In this document: positions 54,207-62,857 of the stretch, one piece after another | Position numbering within the stretch: the stretch's first letter is position 1 | Layout of the letters: every line of letters begins with the position of its first letter | Source of the DNA: Niveispirillum lacus | Lineage (GTDB): Bacteria > Pseudomonadota > Alphaproteobacteria > Azospirillales > Azospirillaceae | Length of the DNA stretch: 64,000 bases | Direction of reading: 5' to 3' | Assembly (NCBI RefSeq): GCF_002251795.1 | Contig: NZ_NOXU01000031.1 | Span: 248,001-312,000 of the forward strand | Program-made: the position numbers and the translations under genes | Notes under the pieces: model-generated | Seen by the model: the letters and a program-made list of their open reading frames with translations, nothing else | Told to the model about the DNA's origin: nothing | Databases searched by the model: none

Positions 54207-56114
54207 ATGCGGAAGTTCGCCTTCATCCTGTCCATGGTGCTGTTGGTGCCGATCGCGGCGGCCGTCGCGTTGCCGTTTCTGGTACCCGTTGGCGCGATCG
54301 TCGCCGAAGTTGAACGACAGGTGGAGACGAAGACCGGCCGGGCGCTGACCATCAAGGGCAGGGTTGATCTGGCTTACTTCCCGTCCATCGCGGTGACGGC
54401 CGATCAGGTGCATTTCGCTGGTGTGCGACAGGGTGAAGATCTGCTGGCTGTGAAGCAACTGGCGGTTCGCCTGCGCCTCATGCCCTTGCTGCGCGGCAAG
54501 GCCGAGGTGGAAAAGTTCGTGCTGACCGAGCCGTCCATCGACCTGACAGTGGACAGGCAGGGCAAGCCCAATTGGGACCTATCCCTGGCCGATAGCCCGA
54601 CGGAAGCCGGCCCCGGTTTTATCGCCGATCTTTCGCTGACCGAGGTGGAGGTGGTCGATGGTCGCGTCCGTTACCACGACCTGCGGACCGGTATGGTGCG
54701 CGAGGCGACAGAGGTTAATGTCGCTCTCTCCCTCCCGGATCTGGACAGCGCCATGGTGGTGGAAGCGTCCGGCCTGCTCAACGGTACGCCGCTGTCGTTG
54801 GACCTGGGAATCGAACCGGTCCGGCCGCTTCTATCGGGCGGGGTGGCGGGCCTGAACCTGCGGCTGGTGGGTGCTGCAACGAATGTGGTGGTGACGGGGC
54901 AGATGCAAAGGCAGGGCGAAGCGCCCCTCGCTTTGTCGGGTGACCTGTCGTTGGATGTTGCATCCCTGGCCGACCTGATCAAGGCAGCGACGGCGACCGT
55001 GCCGTCGGACCTGCCTGTCAATGACCTGACCCTTTCGGGCAAACTGGCCGGCACTCTGGCACGGCTGGCCTTGACGGACCTGGTGGCCAAGGCCGGTGAC
55101 CTGTCTGCCACGGGTGCATTGTCAGTCAGGCTCGACGGTGCGCGTCCGGCCTTGGGGGGTAACCTGTCATTGCCCCGGCTGGAGTTGGACCGTTATCTGC
55201 CGGCACCGGGTGCGACCGATCCGGCCTTGCCCGCGCCGGAGGTGGGTCCAGCAGGGTGGAGCAAGGAACGCATTGACCTTGCCGTCCTGAAAACCGCTGA
55301 CCTAGACCTGACCCTGCACCTCGCCGGACTGTTGGTGAAAGGGGTGGAGGCGGGGGCCACCACCTTGACCTTAAAACTGAGCGATGGTCGGCTTCATGCC
55401 GGGTTGGCCGAAACAGCCCTGTTCGGGGGCACGATGAGCGGAAAAATGACCCTGGATGCCGGAAGGCAAACCCTTTCGTTGGCGGTTGCGGCCACGGCCA
55501 GGGGGATGCAGGCTGAACCGTTGCTTACGCGTTTTGCGGACTTCGATCGGCTGTCGGGCACCATGGAAGGCACCATCGACTTTCGCACCTCTGGCGCCAA
55601 TCAGCAGGAACTGGTGGGCGGCCTCAACGGTGCCGGCACCGTTCTGTTCCGTGATGGAGCGGTCAAGGGGATCAATTTAGCGCAACTGGTCCGCAGCGCC
55701 ATTGGCCATGGCAGCGAAGCGCCGCCGCAGACGGACTTCGCCGAAATGGGTGGCAGCGTTGTTCTGGCTGATGGCGTTGCTACAACTGAGGATTTCCGCC
55801 TGCTGGCGCCGCTGCTGCGTGTCAGCGGCAAGGGTACTGTCAACCTGCCCTCCAAGCGGGTGGATATGCGGCTGTCCTCCCGGTTGGTGGGCAGTCTGGA
55901 AGGGCAGGGGACCAGCCGCGTCGATGTTGATGGCATAACGATCCCGGTACGGGTACGCGGGCCTTTTGACAACCTGTCCTGGACGCCCGATCTCTCCTCC
56001 TCTGTCAGATCGGCGCTGAAGGACCCGAAAAAGGCCCAGGAGCAGTTGGAAAGGCTGAGATCGAAGGAAGGGGCGAAAAGCCTGCTGAACAGCCTGATCG
56101 GCAACAAGCAATAG
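54207..56114 (+). CDS. AsmA family protein
   Basis: The 635-residue protein has one N-terminal membrane helix (about 5-27) and a long, beta-strand-rich periplasmic part. It matches AsmA: an N-terminal chorein-like start ([23 protein letters not shown]) and a C-terminal AsmA domain with [23 protein letters not shown] and [14 protein letters not shown]. AsmA-like proteins are bridge-like lipid carriers or outer-membrane biogenesis factors. It diverges from moaA. Confidence 0.93.
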   Translation: MRKFAFILSMVLLVPIAAAVALPFLVPVGAIVAEVERQVETKTGRALTIKGRVDLAYFPSIAVTADQVHFAGVRQGEDLLAVKQLAVRLRLMPLLRGKAEVEKFVLTEPSIDLTVDRQGKPNWDLSLADSPTEAGPGFIADLSLTEVEVVDGRVRYHDLRTGMVREATEVNVALSLPDLDSAMVVEASGLLNGTPLSLDLGIEPVRPLLSGGVAGLNLRLVGAATNVVVTGQMQRQGEAPLALSGDLSLDVASLADLIKAATATVPSDLPVNDLTLSGKLAGTLARLALTDLVAKAGDLSATGALSVRLDGARPALGGNLSLPRLELDRYLPAPGATDPALPAPEVGPAGWSKERIDLAVLKTADLDLTLHLAGLLVKGVEAGATTLTLKLSDGRLHAGLAETALFGGTMSGKMTLDAGRQTLSLAVAATARGMQAEPLLTRFADFDRLSGTMEGTIDFRTSGANQQELVGGLNGAGTVLFRDGAVKGINLAQLVRSAIGHGSEAPPQTDFAEMGGSVVLADGVATTEDFRLLAPLLRVSGKGTVNLPSKRVDMRLSSRLVGSLEGQGTSRVDVDGITIPVRVRGPFDNLSWTPDLSSSVRSALKDPKKAQEQLERLRSKEGAKSLLNSLIGNKQ

Positions 56115-56125
56115 GTGCGGAGAGC

Positions 56126-56156
56126 GGGTGGTGAGGGGATATCCCCCCACCACCCC
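56126..56156. terminator. Hairpin between the converging asmA-like and asd genes
   Basis: GGGTGGTG-A-GGGG pairs with CCCCCCACCACCC around an ATAT loop. It lies in the 49-base gap between the two stop codons and can serve both. There is no T-run. Confidence 0.5.
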
Positions 56157-56163
56157 GGATCTC

Positions 56164-57216
56164 TCACCCGACCAGTCGCTGCAGGATCTGCACGGCGTTC
56201 AGGGCCGCACCCTTCAACAACTGATCGCCAGCCAGGAACAGGGCAATCGAGCGTCCGGACGGATCGCCGACATCACGGCGGATGCGGCCGACCAGGACAT
56301 CCCCTTGGCCCGAGGCTTCATTGGGCATGGGGAAGTGGTTGGCCTCAAGCTCATCCACAATCCGAACGCCCGGCGCGTCCTTCAGGATGGCGCGGACTTC
56401 TTCAGGGCTCACCGCATGCTCGAACTCCACGGTAACGGCCATGGAATGGGCGCGCAGAACGGGGACACGCACGCAGGTGATGCTGATCAGCAGGTCGGGG
56501 CGGCACATGATCTTCCGCGTCTCCTCGATCACCTTTTCTTCTTCACCATTGTAGCCCGTCTCGGGATTGACGGCAGCGTTATGGGAGAAGACGTTGAAAG
56601 CGTAGGGGTGCTTCAGTACACGCGGTTCATAATGTTCGCCTGCCAGATAGGCCGCGGTGGAAAGGCGCAACTCTTCCATGGCGGCGGCACCCGCACCGCT
56701 TGCCGCCTGATAGGTGGCGATGTTCAGGCGGCGGATCGTGTGACGGGCATTCAGCGGGGCTAAAGGCACCGTTGCAATAATAGCGACGCAGTTGGGGTTG
56801 GCGATGATGCCGGGCTGGGCCGGGATCACGTCCTGGTTGACCTCCGGCACGACCAGCGGGATGGCTGCATCCATGCGGAAGGCGGACGAATTGTCGATGA
56901 CGATGGCTCCTGCTGCCACGGCCTTGGGAGCGAACTCCTTCGAGACCCCGCTGCCGGCGGAAAACAGTGCATAGTCGATGCCCCGGAAGCTGTCATCTGT
57001 CAGCTCCTCAATCACCAGCGTACCATTGCCGAATGGAACGGTCTGACCTGCCGAGCGCTTGGAAGCCAGCAGGCGGACTGTGGCGAGGTTCAGGCCCGAT
57101 TTTTCCAGGCAATCGCGGATTTCAACGCCAACTGCACCGGTGGCACCCACCACGGCAACAGATATAGCCCGGCCAGCGGCTTGGTTCAGGCCTTCGGGGG
57201 CAACGCGGATATTCAT
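56164..57216 (-). CDS. asd: Aspartate-semialdehyde dehydrogenase
   Basis: The enzyme reduces aspartyl phosphate to the semialdehyde shared by lysine, methionine and threonine synthesis. In the 350-residue protein, the NADP fold has AVVGATGAVGVEI near residue 20, DNSSAFRMD and the catalytic Cys143 in ANPNCVAI. The later HNAAVNPETGYNGEEEKV and RVPVLRAHS are typical. The start at 57216 follows AAGGAACAGGG. It converges on the AsmA-like gene. Confidence 0.96.
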   Translation of the reverse strand: MNIRVAPEGLNQAAGRAISVAVVGATGAVGVEIRDCLEKSGLNLATVRLLASKRSAGQTVPFGNGTLVIEELTDDSFRGIDYALFSAGSGVSKEFAPKAVAAGAIVIDNSSAFRMDAAIPLVVPEVNQDVIPAQPGIIANPNCVAIIATVPLAPLNARHTIRRLNIATYQAASGAGAAAMEELRLSTAAYLAGEHYEPRVLKHPYAFNVFSHNAAVNPETGYNGEEEKVIEETRKIMCRPDLLISITCVRVPVLRAHSMAVTVEFEHAVSPEEVRAILKDAPGVRIVDELEANHFPMPNEASGQGDVLVGRIRRDVGDPSGRSIALFLAGDQLLKGAALNAVQILQRLVG

Positions 57217-57568
57217 GGGACCCTGTTCCTTCAACGGCTGTGCCGGCGACAGGGTCTGGTCCATCCTTGGCCACCCCGTCCGTTCCCGGCGGGGCATCTG
57301 GCTTTCTGTCGAACCGCGTTAGACCGCGCTCATGACAAAAGGCCCGCCCCGCAGGGTGGTCTTTTTAGTCATGGTAGTGGTGGTCTGAAAGCGCTTGGAC
57401 ATGGGTGAACGATGCCGAGACACCAGCCATGTGTAAACCCGCCATCGATGCGGAGTACGCTTGCGCGAACTGCATGGCACAGAGTTTCCAGACTAATTGT
57501 TGCGGTTTTCTGTAGACGGTGGGACTATATAGGCGAGAGTGATTGTACCTGAAGGGTGCGTGTTGAAC
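57217..57568. other. Gene-free region upstream of asd
   Basis: This region of 352 bases separates the divergent asd and 119-residue hypothetical genes. It contains the imperfect hairpin listed at 57336-57366, and near the hypothetical gene an AT-rich stretch GGACTATATAGG that could serve as a -10 box. Nothing coding is seen. Confidence 0.5.
57336..57366. other. Imperfect hairpin with T-runs in the asd leader
   Basis: AAAGGCCCGCCC and GGGTGGTCTTT form a stem with one bulge and two G-U pairs, followed by TTTTT on the plus strand and preceded by a matching A-run. It lies about 120 bases before the asd start. It could be a terminator, an attenuator, or chance. Confidence 0.25.
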
Positions 57569-57928
57569 ATGTCCGTGGAACTGAACGATCCCAAGACCTT
57601 GGAAGCTATCGGGATTCTGGCGGGTGCCCTTGATGATGTCACGGGACCGGAACGCCTGGAATGCCTAATGGCGGCCAATGCCTTGCGCCAGGTCGTGGAA
57701 ACCCGGTCGGAGAACGCGCTGCAGTTCGCCCAGCAGGCTTTCGAGTCCCTGGACGAAGGCGTTCGGCGCCGGGTGGAGACTGACGCCACCACAACCGCCA
57801 TTAAGGTTGTCGAACAGGCCAACAAGAAGCCCAACCCACGAATGGTCCGTGCCCAGCGGCCTAAGGCCAGTGGCAGCTTCCTGGATGCCTTGAACGGCGG
57901 GCAGCTAAAGACCGAGCGTAAATGGTGA
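57569..57928 (+). CDS. Hypothetical protein, 119 residues
   Basis: No domain was recognised. The protein is helical and charged (MSVELNDPKTLEAIGILAG at the start, a basic C-terminal tail), with no signal peptide or membrane helix. A strong bidirectional terminator follows. The start at 57569 is chosen over a GTG at 57539. It looks conserved, judging by composition and position, but the role is unknown. Confidence 0.65.
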   Translation: MSVELNDPKTLEAIGILAGALDDVTGPERLECLMAANALRQVVETRSENALQFAQQAFESLDEGVRRRVETDATTTAIKVVEQANKKPNPRMVRAQRPKASGSFLDALNGGQLKTERKW

Positions 57929-57969
57929 CCGTTTGGTTACCCGATTACGAACGGTAAGCCCTCCTGTGT

Positions 57970-57999
57970 AAAAAGCGCCCATGGTCGGGCGCTTTTTTT
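57970..57999. terminator. Bidirectional intrinsic terminator
   Basis: AAAAAGCGCCC pairs with GGGCGCTTTTTT. The T-run continues on the plus strand, and the A-run gives TTTTT on the minus strand. It serves the 119-residue gene and the converging DUF3553 gene. Confidence 0.87.
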
Positions 58000-58036
58000 A
58001 TGGTTGAACTGGCAATGGTGTCGGTCTGGGTCGCTA

Positions 58037-58219
58037 TCATTCTGCGTCGTCAGGGTCGACAACCCTGAGCGATATGGCCGCCGCGTTGATCAGCAGTTTG
58101 CCGGCATGTTCGAAATTCACGGTCACCCGCTGCCCGACAACGGATTGCACCTGACCCAGGCCCCAGTCAGGCTGGGCCGGATGGCGAACAAAAACGCCGG
58201 GGGTCAGAAATTCGGACAT
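58037..58219 (-). CDS. DUF3553 family small protein
   Basis: The 60-residue protein matches the DUF3553 family: PGVFVRHPAQPDWGLGQVQS, then VTVNFEHAGK. It resembles the small beta-barrel domain of UvrD-like helicases that binds RNA polymerase or DNA, but here it stands alone. The ATG at 58219 has GGAAA eight bases upstream. It diverges from chpT, 100 bases away. Confidence 0.85.
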   Translation of the reverse strand: MSEFLTPGVFVRHPAQPDWGLGQVQSVVGQRVTVNFEHAGKLLINAAAISLRVVDPDDAE

Positions 58220-58319
58220 TGTCACAGTTTCCAGAACAAGGGACGCGCCTTATCCTAACGCCAGGTGACACAGCAAGCCATGCCCGAATGGGCCGGCAGC
58301 TTTTGTGCTGAGGATAGGG

Positions 58320-58934
58320 ATGAGCCTGGGAATACGGGCGATGGAGCTGCTTTGCTCCCGCCTTTGCCATGATCTTGTCGGCCCTCTCGGGGCCATCAAT
58401 AACGGCGTTGAGCTTCTGGATGAAGGTGGCGATGCCGGTGACGAGGCGCTGGACCTGATCGCCGGCAGCGCAGAGACGGCGACGGCACGGTTGCGCCTGT
58501 ACCGGCTGGCGCTTGGGGCAGCCGGGGGGCAATCCTTGTCTGCCGCCGATGCCCGCGGGGCGCTTGAGGGCTGGTTCCGGGGCGGTAAAGTGCGCCTGGA
58601 ATGGCTGGTACAGTCCGCCCCATCGGCGCCGGGTCTCTTGAAACTCGCCCTTCTGGCCGCGTTGCTGGCAGAGGAAAGCCTGCCGCGCGGCGGGACCATC
58701 ACCGTGTCTAGTGGCGAAAAGGATATTGCAGTACGCGGCATGGGCGCTGGTTGTGCCCTTCGTCCGGAAATGGCCCCAGCGCTGGCCGGGCAAGTGGCGG
58801 AAAGCGATTTGGGCCCACGTTCCATCTTGTCGCATGTCACCCCGTTGCTGGCAGCCGCCTATGGGCTGGATATCAGCTTTGACACCGTGCCTGCCGGCGA
58901 GGTCGTGTTCCGACTCCACCCAGCTAAAGGGTGA
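58320..58934 (+). CDS. chpT: Histidine phosphotransferase ChpT family protein
   Basis: The 204-residue protein matches alphaproteobacterial ChpT: an N-terminal dimerisation helix pair with the phosphorylated His17 in RLCHDLVGPLGAINNG, and a degenerate ATPase-like C-terminal domain. ChpT passes phosphate from CckA to CtrA and CpdR in the cell cycle; in Rhodospirillales it also affects motility. The start at 58320 follows GAGGATAGGG. A gene-free gap of 309 bases separates it from cheA. Confidence 0.87.
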   Translation: MSLGIRAMELLCSRLCHDLVGPLGAINNGVELLDEGGDAGDEALDLIAGSAETATARLRLYRLALGAAGGQSLSAADARGALEGWFRGGKVRLEWLVQSAPSAPGLLKLALLAALLAEESLPRGGTITVSSGEKDIAVRGMGAGCALRPEMAPALAGQVAESDLGPRSILSHVTPLLAAAYGLDISFDTVPAGEVVFRLHPAKG

Positions 58935-59243
58935 TACCACTTTAGGATTTGATGGGAATGCGGCAGCGGATGGGCCGCTCAACCGTGCCGGGCGTACCGG
59001 TGGGGGGCCGACTTTGGCATTGCGGCAGATCAAGATGGTCGAACCTAACCGAAAAGAGGTAATGTTCCCCTTGCCAAAGCCATGCCCGACAGGCCATCAA
59101 TTCCCTTGTGCCGATACGAATTTAACCGAAATCCGAGACTCTTCATTTGGCCGACGGGCGGCCGGCGCGTACAAGGGTGCTTCACCGGACTGAAGACCGG
59201 CGTATGACGCGGAAACTGTGATTTCCCGAACGGGGCGTGGACC
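58935..59243. other. Gene-free region upstream of cheA
   Basis: This gap of 309 bases between chpT and cheA should contain the promoter of the chemotaxis operon. A GCCGATAC sequence at about 59110 resembles a FliA -10 box, but no matching TAAA -35 box lies at the right distance. No other structure was found. Confidence 0.45.
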
Positions 59244-61949
59244 ATGGATGATCTGCTGAGTGAATTCCTCACTGAGACCAATGAGAACCTCGCCGTCCTC
59301 GACGTCGAGCTGGTGAAGCTGGAGCAGAACCCCAACGATCCGGGGCTGTTGTCGAACATCTTCCGTCTGGTTCATACGATCAAGGGCACCTGCGGGTTCC
59401 TGGGTCTGCCCCGGCTGGAATCGGTGGCGCATGCCGCCGAAAACGTGCTGGGCAAGTTCCGGGATGGCGAACTGCACGTATCTCCCTATGCGGTGTCGCT
59501 GATCCTCGAATCGCTGGATACGATCAAGGGAATCCTGTCTGTCCTGGAAGCGACCGAGGCGGAGCCGCCGGGTGGTGATCAGGATCTGATTGACCGGCTG
59601 AACGCTATGGCCGAAGGCAAGGAGCTTCCCAAGGTGGCGGCTCCGGCGCCTGTCGCGGCCGAGCCCACCCCGCCCGCGAACGATCCCGATGAATTGTTCA
59701 CGCCGGTGCCGGCCCACCTGACCCATACATTGGCGCCGGTCGCACCGCCGCCCCCGCCGCCGCCGACACCGGCGCCGGTTGCAAAGGCAGAGCCGCCGGC
59801 TCCGGTTGCCGAAGTCGCGCCTCCCCCGCCACCCCCGCCGCCGCCGCCCCGTGCCGAGCCGCAGGATGATGTGCGTGGGGAGTCCAAGGAAAGCGCCCTT
59901 GCCCAACAGACGATCCGCGTGCATGTGGACCTGCTGGAAAACCTGATGACCATGGTTTCCGAGCTGGTGCTGACCCGCAACCAACTCCTCCAGATCCTGC
60001 GTTCGCAAAAGGATAGCGAGTTTGCCGCCCCCCTCCAGCGCCTGAACCATGTGACCTCTGAGTTGCAGGAAGGCGTCATGAAGACGCGCATGCAGCCCAT
60101 TGGCAACGCCTGGGCCAAGCTGCCGCGTCTGGTCCGCGATCTCAGCCACGAACTGCACAAGAAGATCGAGCTGCAGATGCTGGGCGCCGAAACGGAACTG
60201 GACCGTCAGGTCCTGGAACTGATCAAAGACCCGCTGACCCACATGGTGCGCAATTCCGGCGATCATGGTCTGGAAGTGCCAGCCGACCGTCTGGCCGCCG
60301 GTAAGTCCGAAACGGGCCGCATCACCCTGAACGCCTACCACGAAGGCGGCCACATCATCATCGAGATCGCGGACGATGGCCGTGGTCTCGCGCTGTCCAA
60401 GATCAAGGCCAAGATTGTCCAGAACGGCTTGGCGACCGAGTCTGAACTGGCCCAGATGTCGGACCAGCAGATCCAGCAGTTCATCTTTAAGCCCGGCTTC
60501 TCCACCGCTGCCAAGGTGACGTCCGTGTCCGGTCGCGGCGTGGGCATGGATGTGGTGAAGACCAATATCGAGAAAATCGGCGGCACCATCGAGATGCGGT
60601 CGATCGAAGGGCGCGGTACGACCTTCACCATCAAGATCCCGCTGACCTTGGCCATTGTCTCGGCCCTGATTGTCGAATGCGCGTCCGAACGGTTTGCCGT
60701 ACCCCAGATCAGCGTCATCGAATTGGTTCGTGCCGCCAGCGACAGCGAACACAAGATCGAGCGTATCAACGGTGCGCCAGTGCTGCGTCTGCGCAATCGT
60801 CTGCTGCCGCTGGTCAGCCTGCAAAACCTGCTCAAGCTGGGCAAGGCCGAAGATGACGACAAGCGTGAGACGTTCATCGTTGTCAGCCAGGTTGGCAATT
60901 ACACGTTCGGCATCATTGTTGATCGCGTCTTCGATACCGAAGAAATCGTTGTGAAGCCGGTAGCGCCCATCCTGCGTCATATCGAACTGTTCTCGGGCAA
61001 TACGATCCTGGGCGATGGTTCGGTCATCATGATCTTGGACCCCAATGGGATCGCGACGGCATCCGGTTCCATGGGCGGTACTGCCGACAATGCTGCGGCG
61101 GGTTCGCAGGAAGTGGCGAAGTCGGCCCGTCGGGAGGACGACAAGTTGGCGTTGCTTCTGTTCAGCGCTGGGGAAGGCGGACCGAAGGCCGTGCCGCTCT
61201 CCCTGGTTGCCCGCTTGGAAGATATCGACCTCAACCAGGTCGAATTGTCGAATGGCGAACCGGTGGTCCAGTATCGCGGCAAGCTGATGCCGCTGGTACC
61301 GATCGATCCGAACTGGAAGATCGTCCGCGACAAGCGTCAGCCTGTCGTTGTGTTTGCCGACGGCGACCGGTCCATGGGTCTGGTCGTGGACGAGATTGTC
61401 GATATCGTCGAAGATCGTTTGCAGGTCGAGTTGGGCACGGAACGCCAAGGGTTCCTGGGTTCGGCCATCATCGCCAACAAAGCGACCGACGTTATCGATG
61501 CTGGTTTCTACCTGACCCGTGCCTTCAAGGATTGGTTCGGTAACAATCATGAAAGCTTCGAGGATGATCGCCAGCATCGTGTGCTGCTGGTCGATGACAG
61601 CCCGTTCTTCCGCAATTTGCTGACGCCTCTGCTGACCGTCTCCGGTTATGATGTGACGGCAGTGGAAAGCGCGGATGAGGCCCTGGCCTTGTGCGAGTCG
61701 GGCGAGGATTTTGATGTCATCGTCTCTGACATTGAGATGCCGGGCATGAGTGGCCTGGACTTTGCCCAGGCAGTCCGTTCCAGCGCGCGCTGGTCGGGTA
61801 CGCCGATGGTGGCTCTCTCCAGCCATGCGGCCCCGCGTGATCTGGAGCGTGGTCGCCAGGCCGGCTTCAATGACTACGTCGCCAAATTCGACCGTGAAGC
61901 CCTTCTCTTCACCCTGCAGCAGACCATCACCGAGAAAGGTGCCGCATGA
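59244..61949 (+). CDS. cheA: Hybrid chemotaxis histidine kinase CheA with two CheW-like domains and a receiver domain
   Basis: The 901-residue protein has an HPt domain with phosphorylated His44 (FRLVHTIKGTCGFLG) and a long Pro/Ala-rich linker (about 130-215) in place of a clear P2 domain. A dimerisation domain (about 220-285) and an ATPase domain with MVRNSGDHGLE, ADDGRGL and SGRGVGMDVV follow. Then come a CheW-like domain (about 470-610), a second one (about 630-765) and a receiver domain with Asp829 in IVSDIEMPG. The two coupling domains and the receiver distinguish it from E. coli CheA. Its stop overlaps cheW by four bases. Confidence 0.95.
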   Translation: MDDLLSEFLTETNENLAVLDVELVKLEQNPNDPGLLSNIFRLVHTIKGTCGFLGLPRLESVAHAAENVLGKFRDGELHVSPYAVSLILESLDTIKGILSVLEATEAEPPGGDQDLIDRLNAMAEGKELPKVAAPAPVAAEPTPPANDPDELFTPVPAHLTHTLAPVAPPPPPPPTPAPVAKAEPPAPVAEVAPPPPPPPPPPRAEPQDDVRGESKESALAQQTIRVHVDLLENLMTMVSELVLTRNQLLQILRSQKDSEFAAPLQRLNHVTSELQEGVMKTRMQPIGNAWAKLPRLVRDLSHELHKKIELQMLGAETELDRQVLELIKDPLTHMVRNSGDHGLEVPADRLAAGKSETGRITLNAYHEGGHIIIEIADDGRGLALSKIKAKIVQNGLATESELAQMSDQQIQQFIFKPGFSTAAKVTSVSGRGVGMDVVKTNIEKIGGTIEMRSIEGRGTTFTIKIPLTLAIVSALIVECASERFAVPQISVIELVRAASDSEHKIERINGAPVLRLRNRLLPLVSLQNLLKLGKAEDDDKRETFIVVSQVGNYTFGIIVDRVFDTEEIVVKPVAPILRHIELFSGNTILGDGSVIMILDPNGIATASGSMGGTADNAAAGSQEVAKSARREDDKLALLLFSAGEGGPKAVPLSLVARLEDIDLNQVELSNGEPVVQYRGKLMPLVPIDPNWKIVRDKRQPVVVFADGDRSMGLVVDEIVDIVEDRLQVELGTERQGFLGSAIIANKATDVIDAGFYLTRAFKDWFGNNHESFEDDRQHRVLLVDDSPFFRNLLTPLLTVSGYDVTAVESADEALALCESGEDFDVIVSDIEMPGMSGLDFAQAVRSSARWSGTPMVALSSHAAPRDLERGRQAGFNDYVAKFDREALLFTLQQTITEKGAA

Positions 61950-62443
61950 GTGCCCGTCTCCCCGCCGTCAAAAAGGCCGGTTCCCAGGAAGTCGCCGTTG
62001 TAAAGAACGAGGATTTCGTTACCGCTACCATCGCGAACCAGCTCTTCGGCATCCCGGTCCTGCAGGTCCAGGATGTCCTGGGGCCGCAGAAAATCACCCG
62101 GATTCCTCTGGCCCCGCCAGAGGTTGCCGGATCGCTGAACCTGCGCGGTCGTATCGTGACGGCCATTGATGTGCGGTTGCGGCTTGGTCTGCCGCCGCGC
62201 CCCGCTGATGGCAAGCCGGTGATGAGCATTGTTGTCGATCATAAAGGCGAGCTTTATTCGCTGATGGTCGACAATGTCGGTGAAGTCCTGTCCTTGTCAT
62301 CAGACGATTTTGAGCGCCACCCCGCCACCCTGGACCCCCGGTGGCGCGAGATTTCGACAGGCATCTATCGCTTAAAAGAAACATTGCTCGTCGTTCTGGA
62401 TGTCTCAAAGCTGCTGAATTTTGCTAACATCGAAGCGGCCTAA
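61946..62443 (+). CDS. cheW: Chemotaxis coupling protein CheW
   Basis: The 165-residue protein is a single CheW domain (about 20-160) with FGIPVLQVQDVLGPQ, the conserved NLRGRIVTAIDVR near the middle and the IYRLKETLLVVLDVSKLL end block. CheW links receptors to CheA. It overlaps cheA by four bases (ATGA). Confidence 0.95.
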   Translation: MSARLPAVKKAGSQEVAVVKNEDFVTATIANQLFGIPVLQVQDVLGPQKITRIPLAPPEVAGSLNLRGRIVTAIDVRLRLGLPPRPADGKPVMSIVVDHKGELYSLMVDNVGEVLSLSSDDFERHPATLDPRWREISTGIYRLKETLLVVLDVSKLLNFANIEAA

Positions 62444-62470
62444 ACCGCATCCGGCAATCGAGGTCCGTTG

Positions 62471-62836
62471 ATGAAGTCCTGTCTGGTCGTCGATGACAGC
62501 CGCGTTGTCCGCAAGGTCGCGCGTAAGATTCTGGAAGAACTCGGCTTTTCCTGTGAGGAGGCCGAGGATGGCAAGCAGGCCATGGAGCTTTGCGCCAAGC
62601 GGATGCCCGACGCCATCCTGCTGGACTGGAATATGCCCGTCATGACGGGTATCGAGTTCCTGCGTCGGTTACGGAAGATGACCGGGGGTGAGAGCCCCCG
62701 CGTGGTCTTCTGCACTACTGAAAACGACCTGGCGCATATCCAGGAAGCCCTGTCGGCCGGTGCCAATGAGTACATCATGAAGCCGTTCGACAGTGACATC
62801 ATCCAAACCAAGTTCCAGCAGGTCGGCCTCCTCTGA
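62471..62836 (+). CDS. cheY: Chemotaxis response regulator CheY
   Basis: The 121-residue protein is a stand-alone receiver domain: the acidic pair in LVVDDSRVV, phosphoacceptor Asp52 in ILLDWNMPVMTG, a conserved Thr in FCTTEN and the Lys in YIMKPFD. It is a CheY-type flagellar-switch regulator by context. The start is the ATG at 62471 with GAGG upstream; a TTG just before it would add one residue. Confidence 0.94.
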   Translation: MKSCLVVDDSRVVRKVARKILEELGFSCEEAEDGKQAMELCAKRMPDAILLDWNMPVMTGIEFLRRLRKMTGGESPRVVFCTTENDLAHIQEALSAGANEYIMKPFDSDIIQTKFQQVGLL

Positions 62837-62857
62837 GGCTGTCCGGGATTGCAGGCA

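Noticed and set aside
59100-59125. FliA-type promoter (GCCGATAC) upstream of cheA
   Set aside because: No TAAA -35 box lies about 15 bases upstream, so the match is half a promoter only.
59097-61826. Minus-strand open frame of 909 codons
   Set aside because: It is antisense to cheA and has shadow-like composition.
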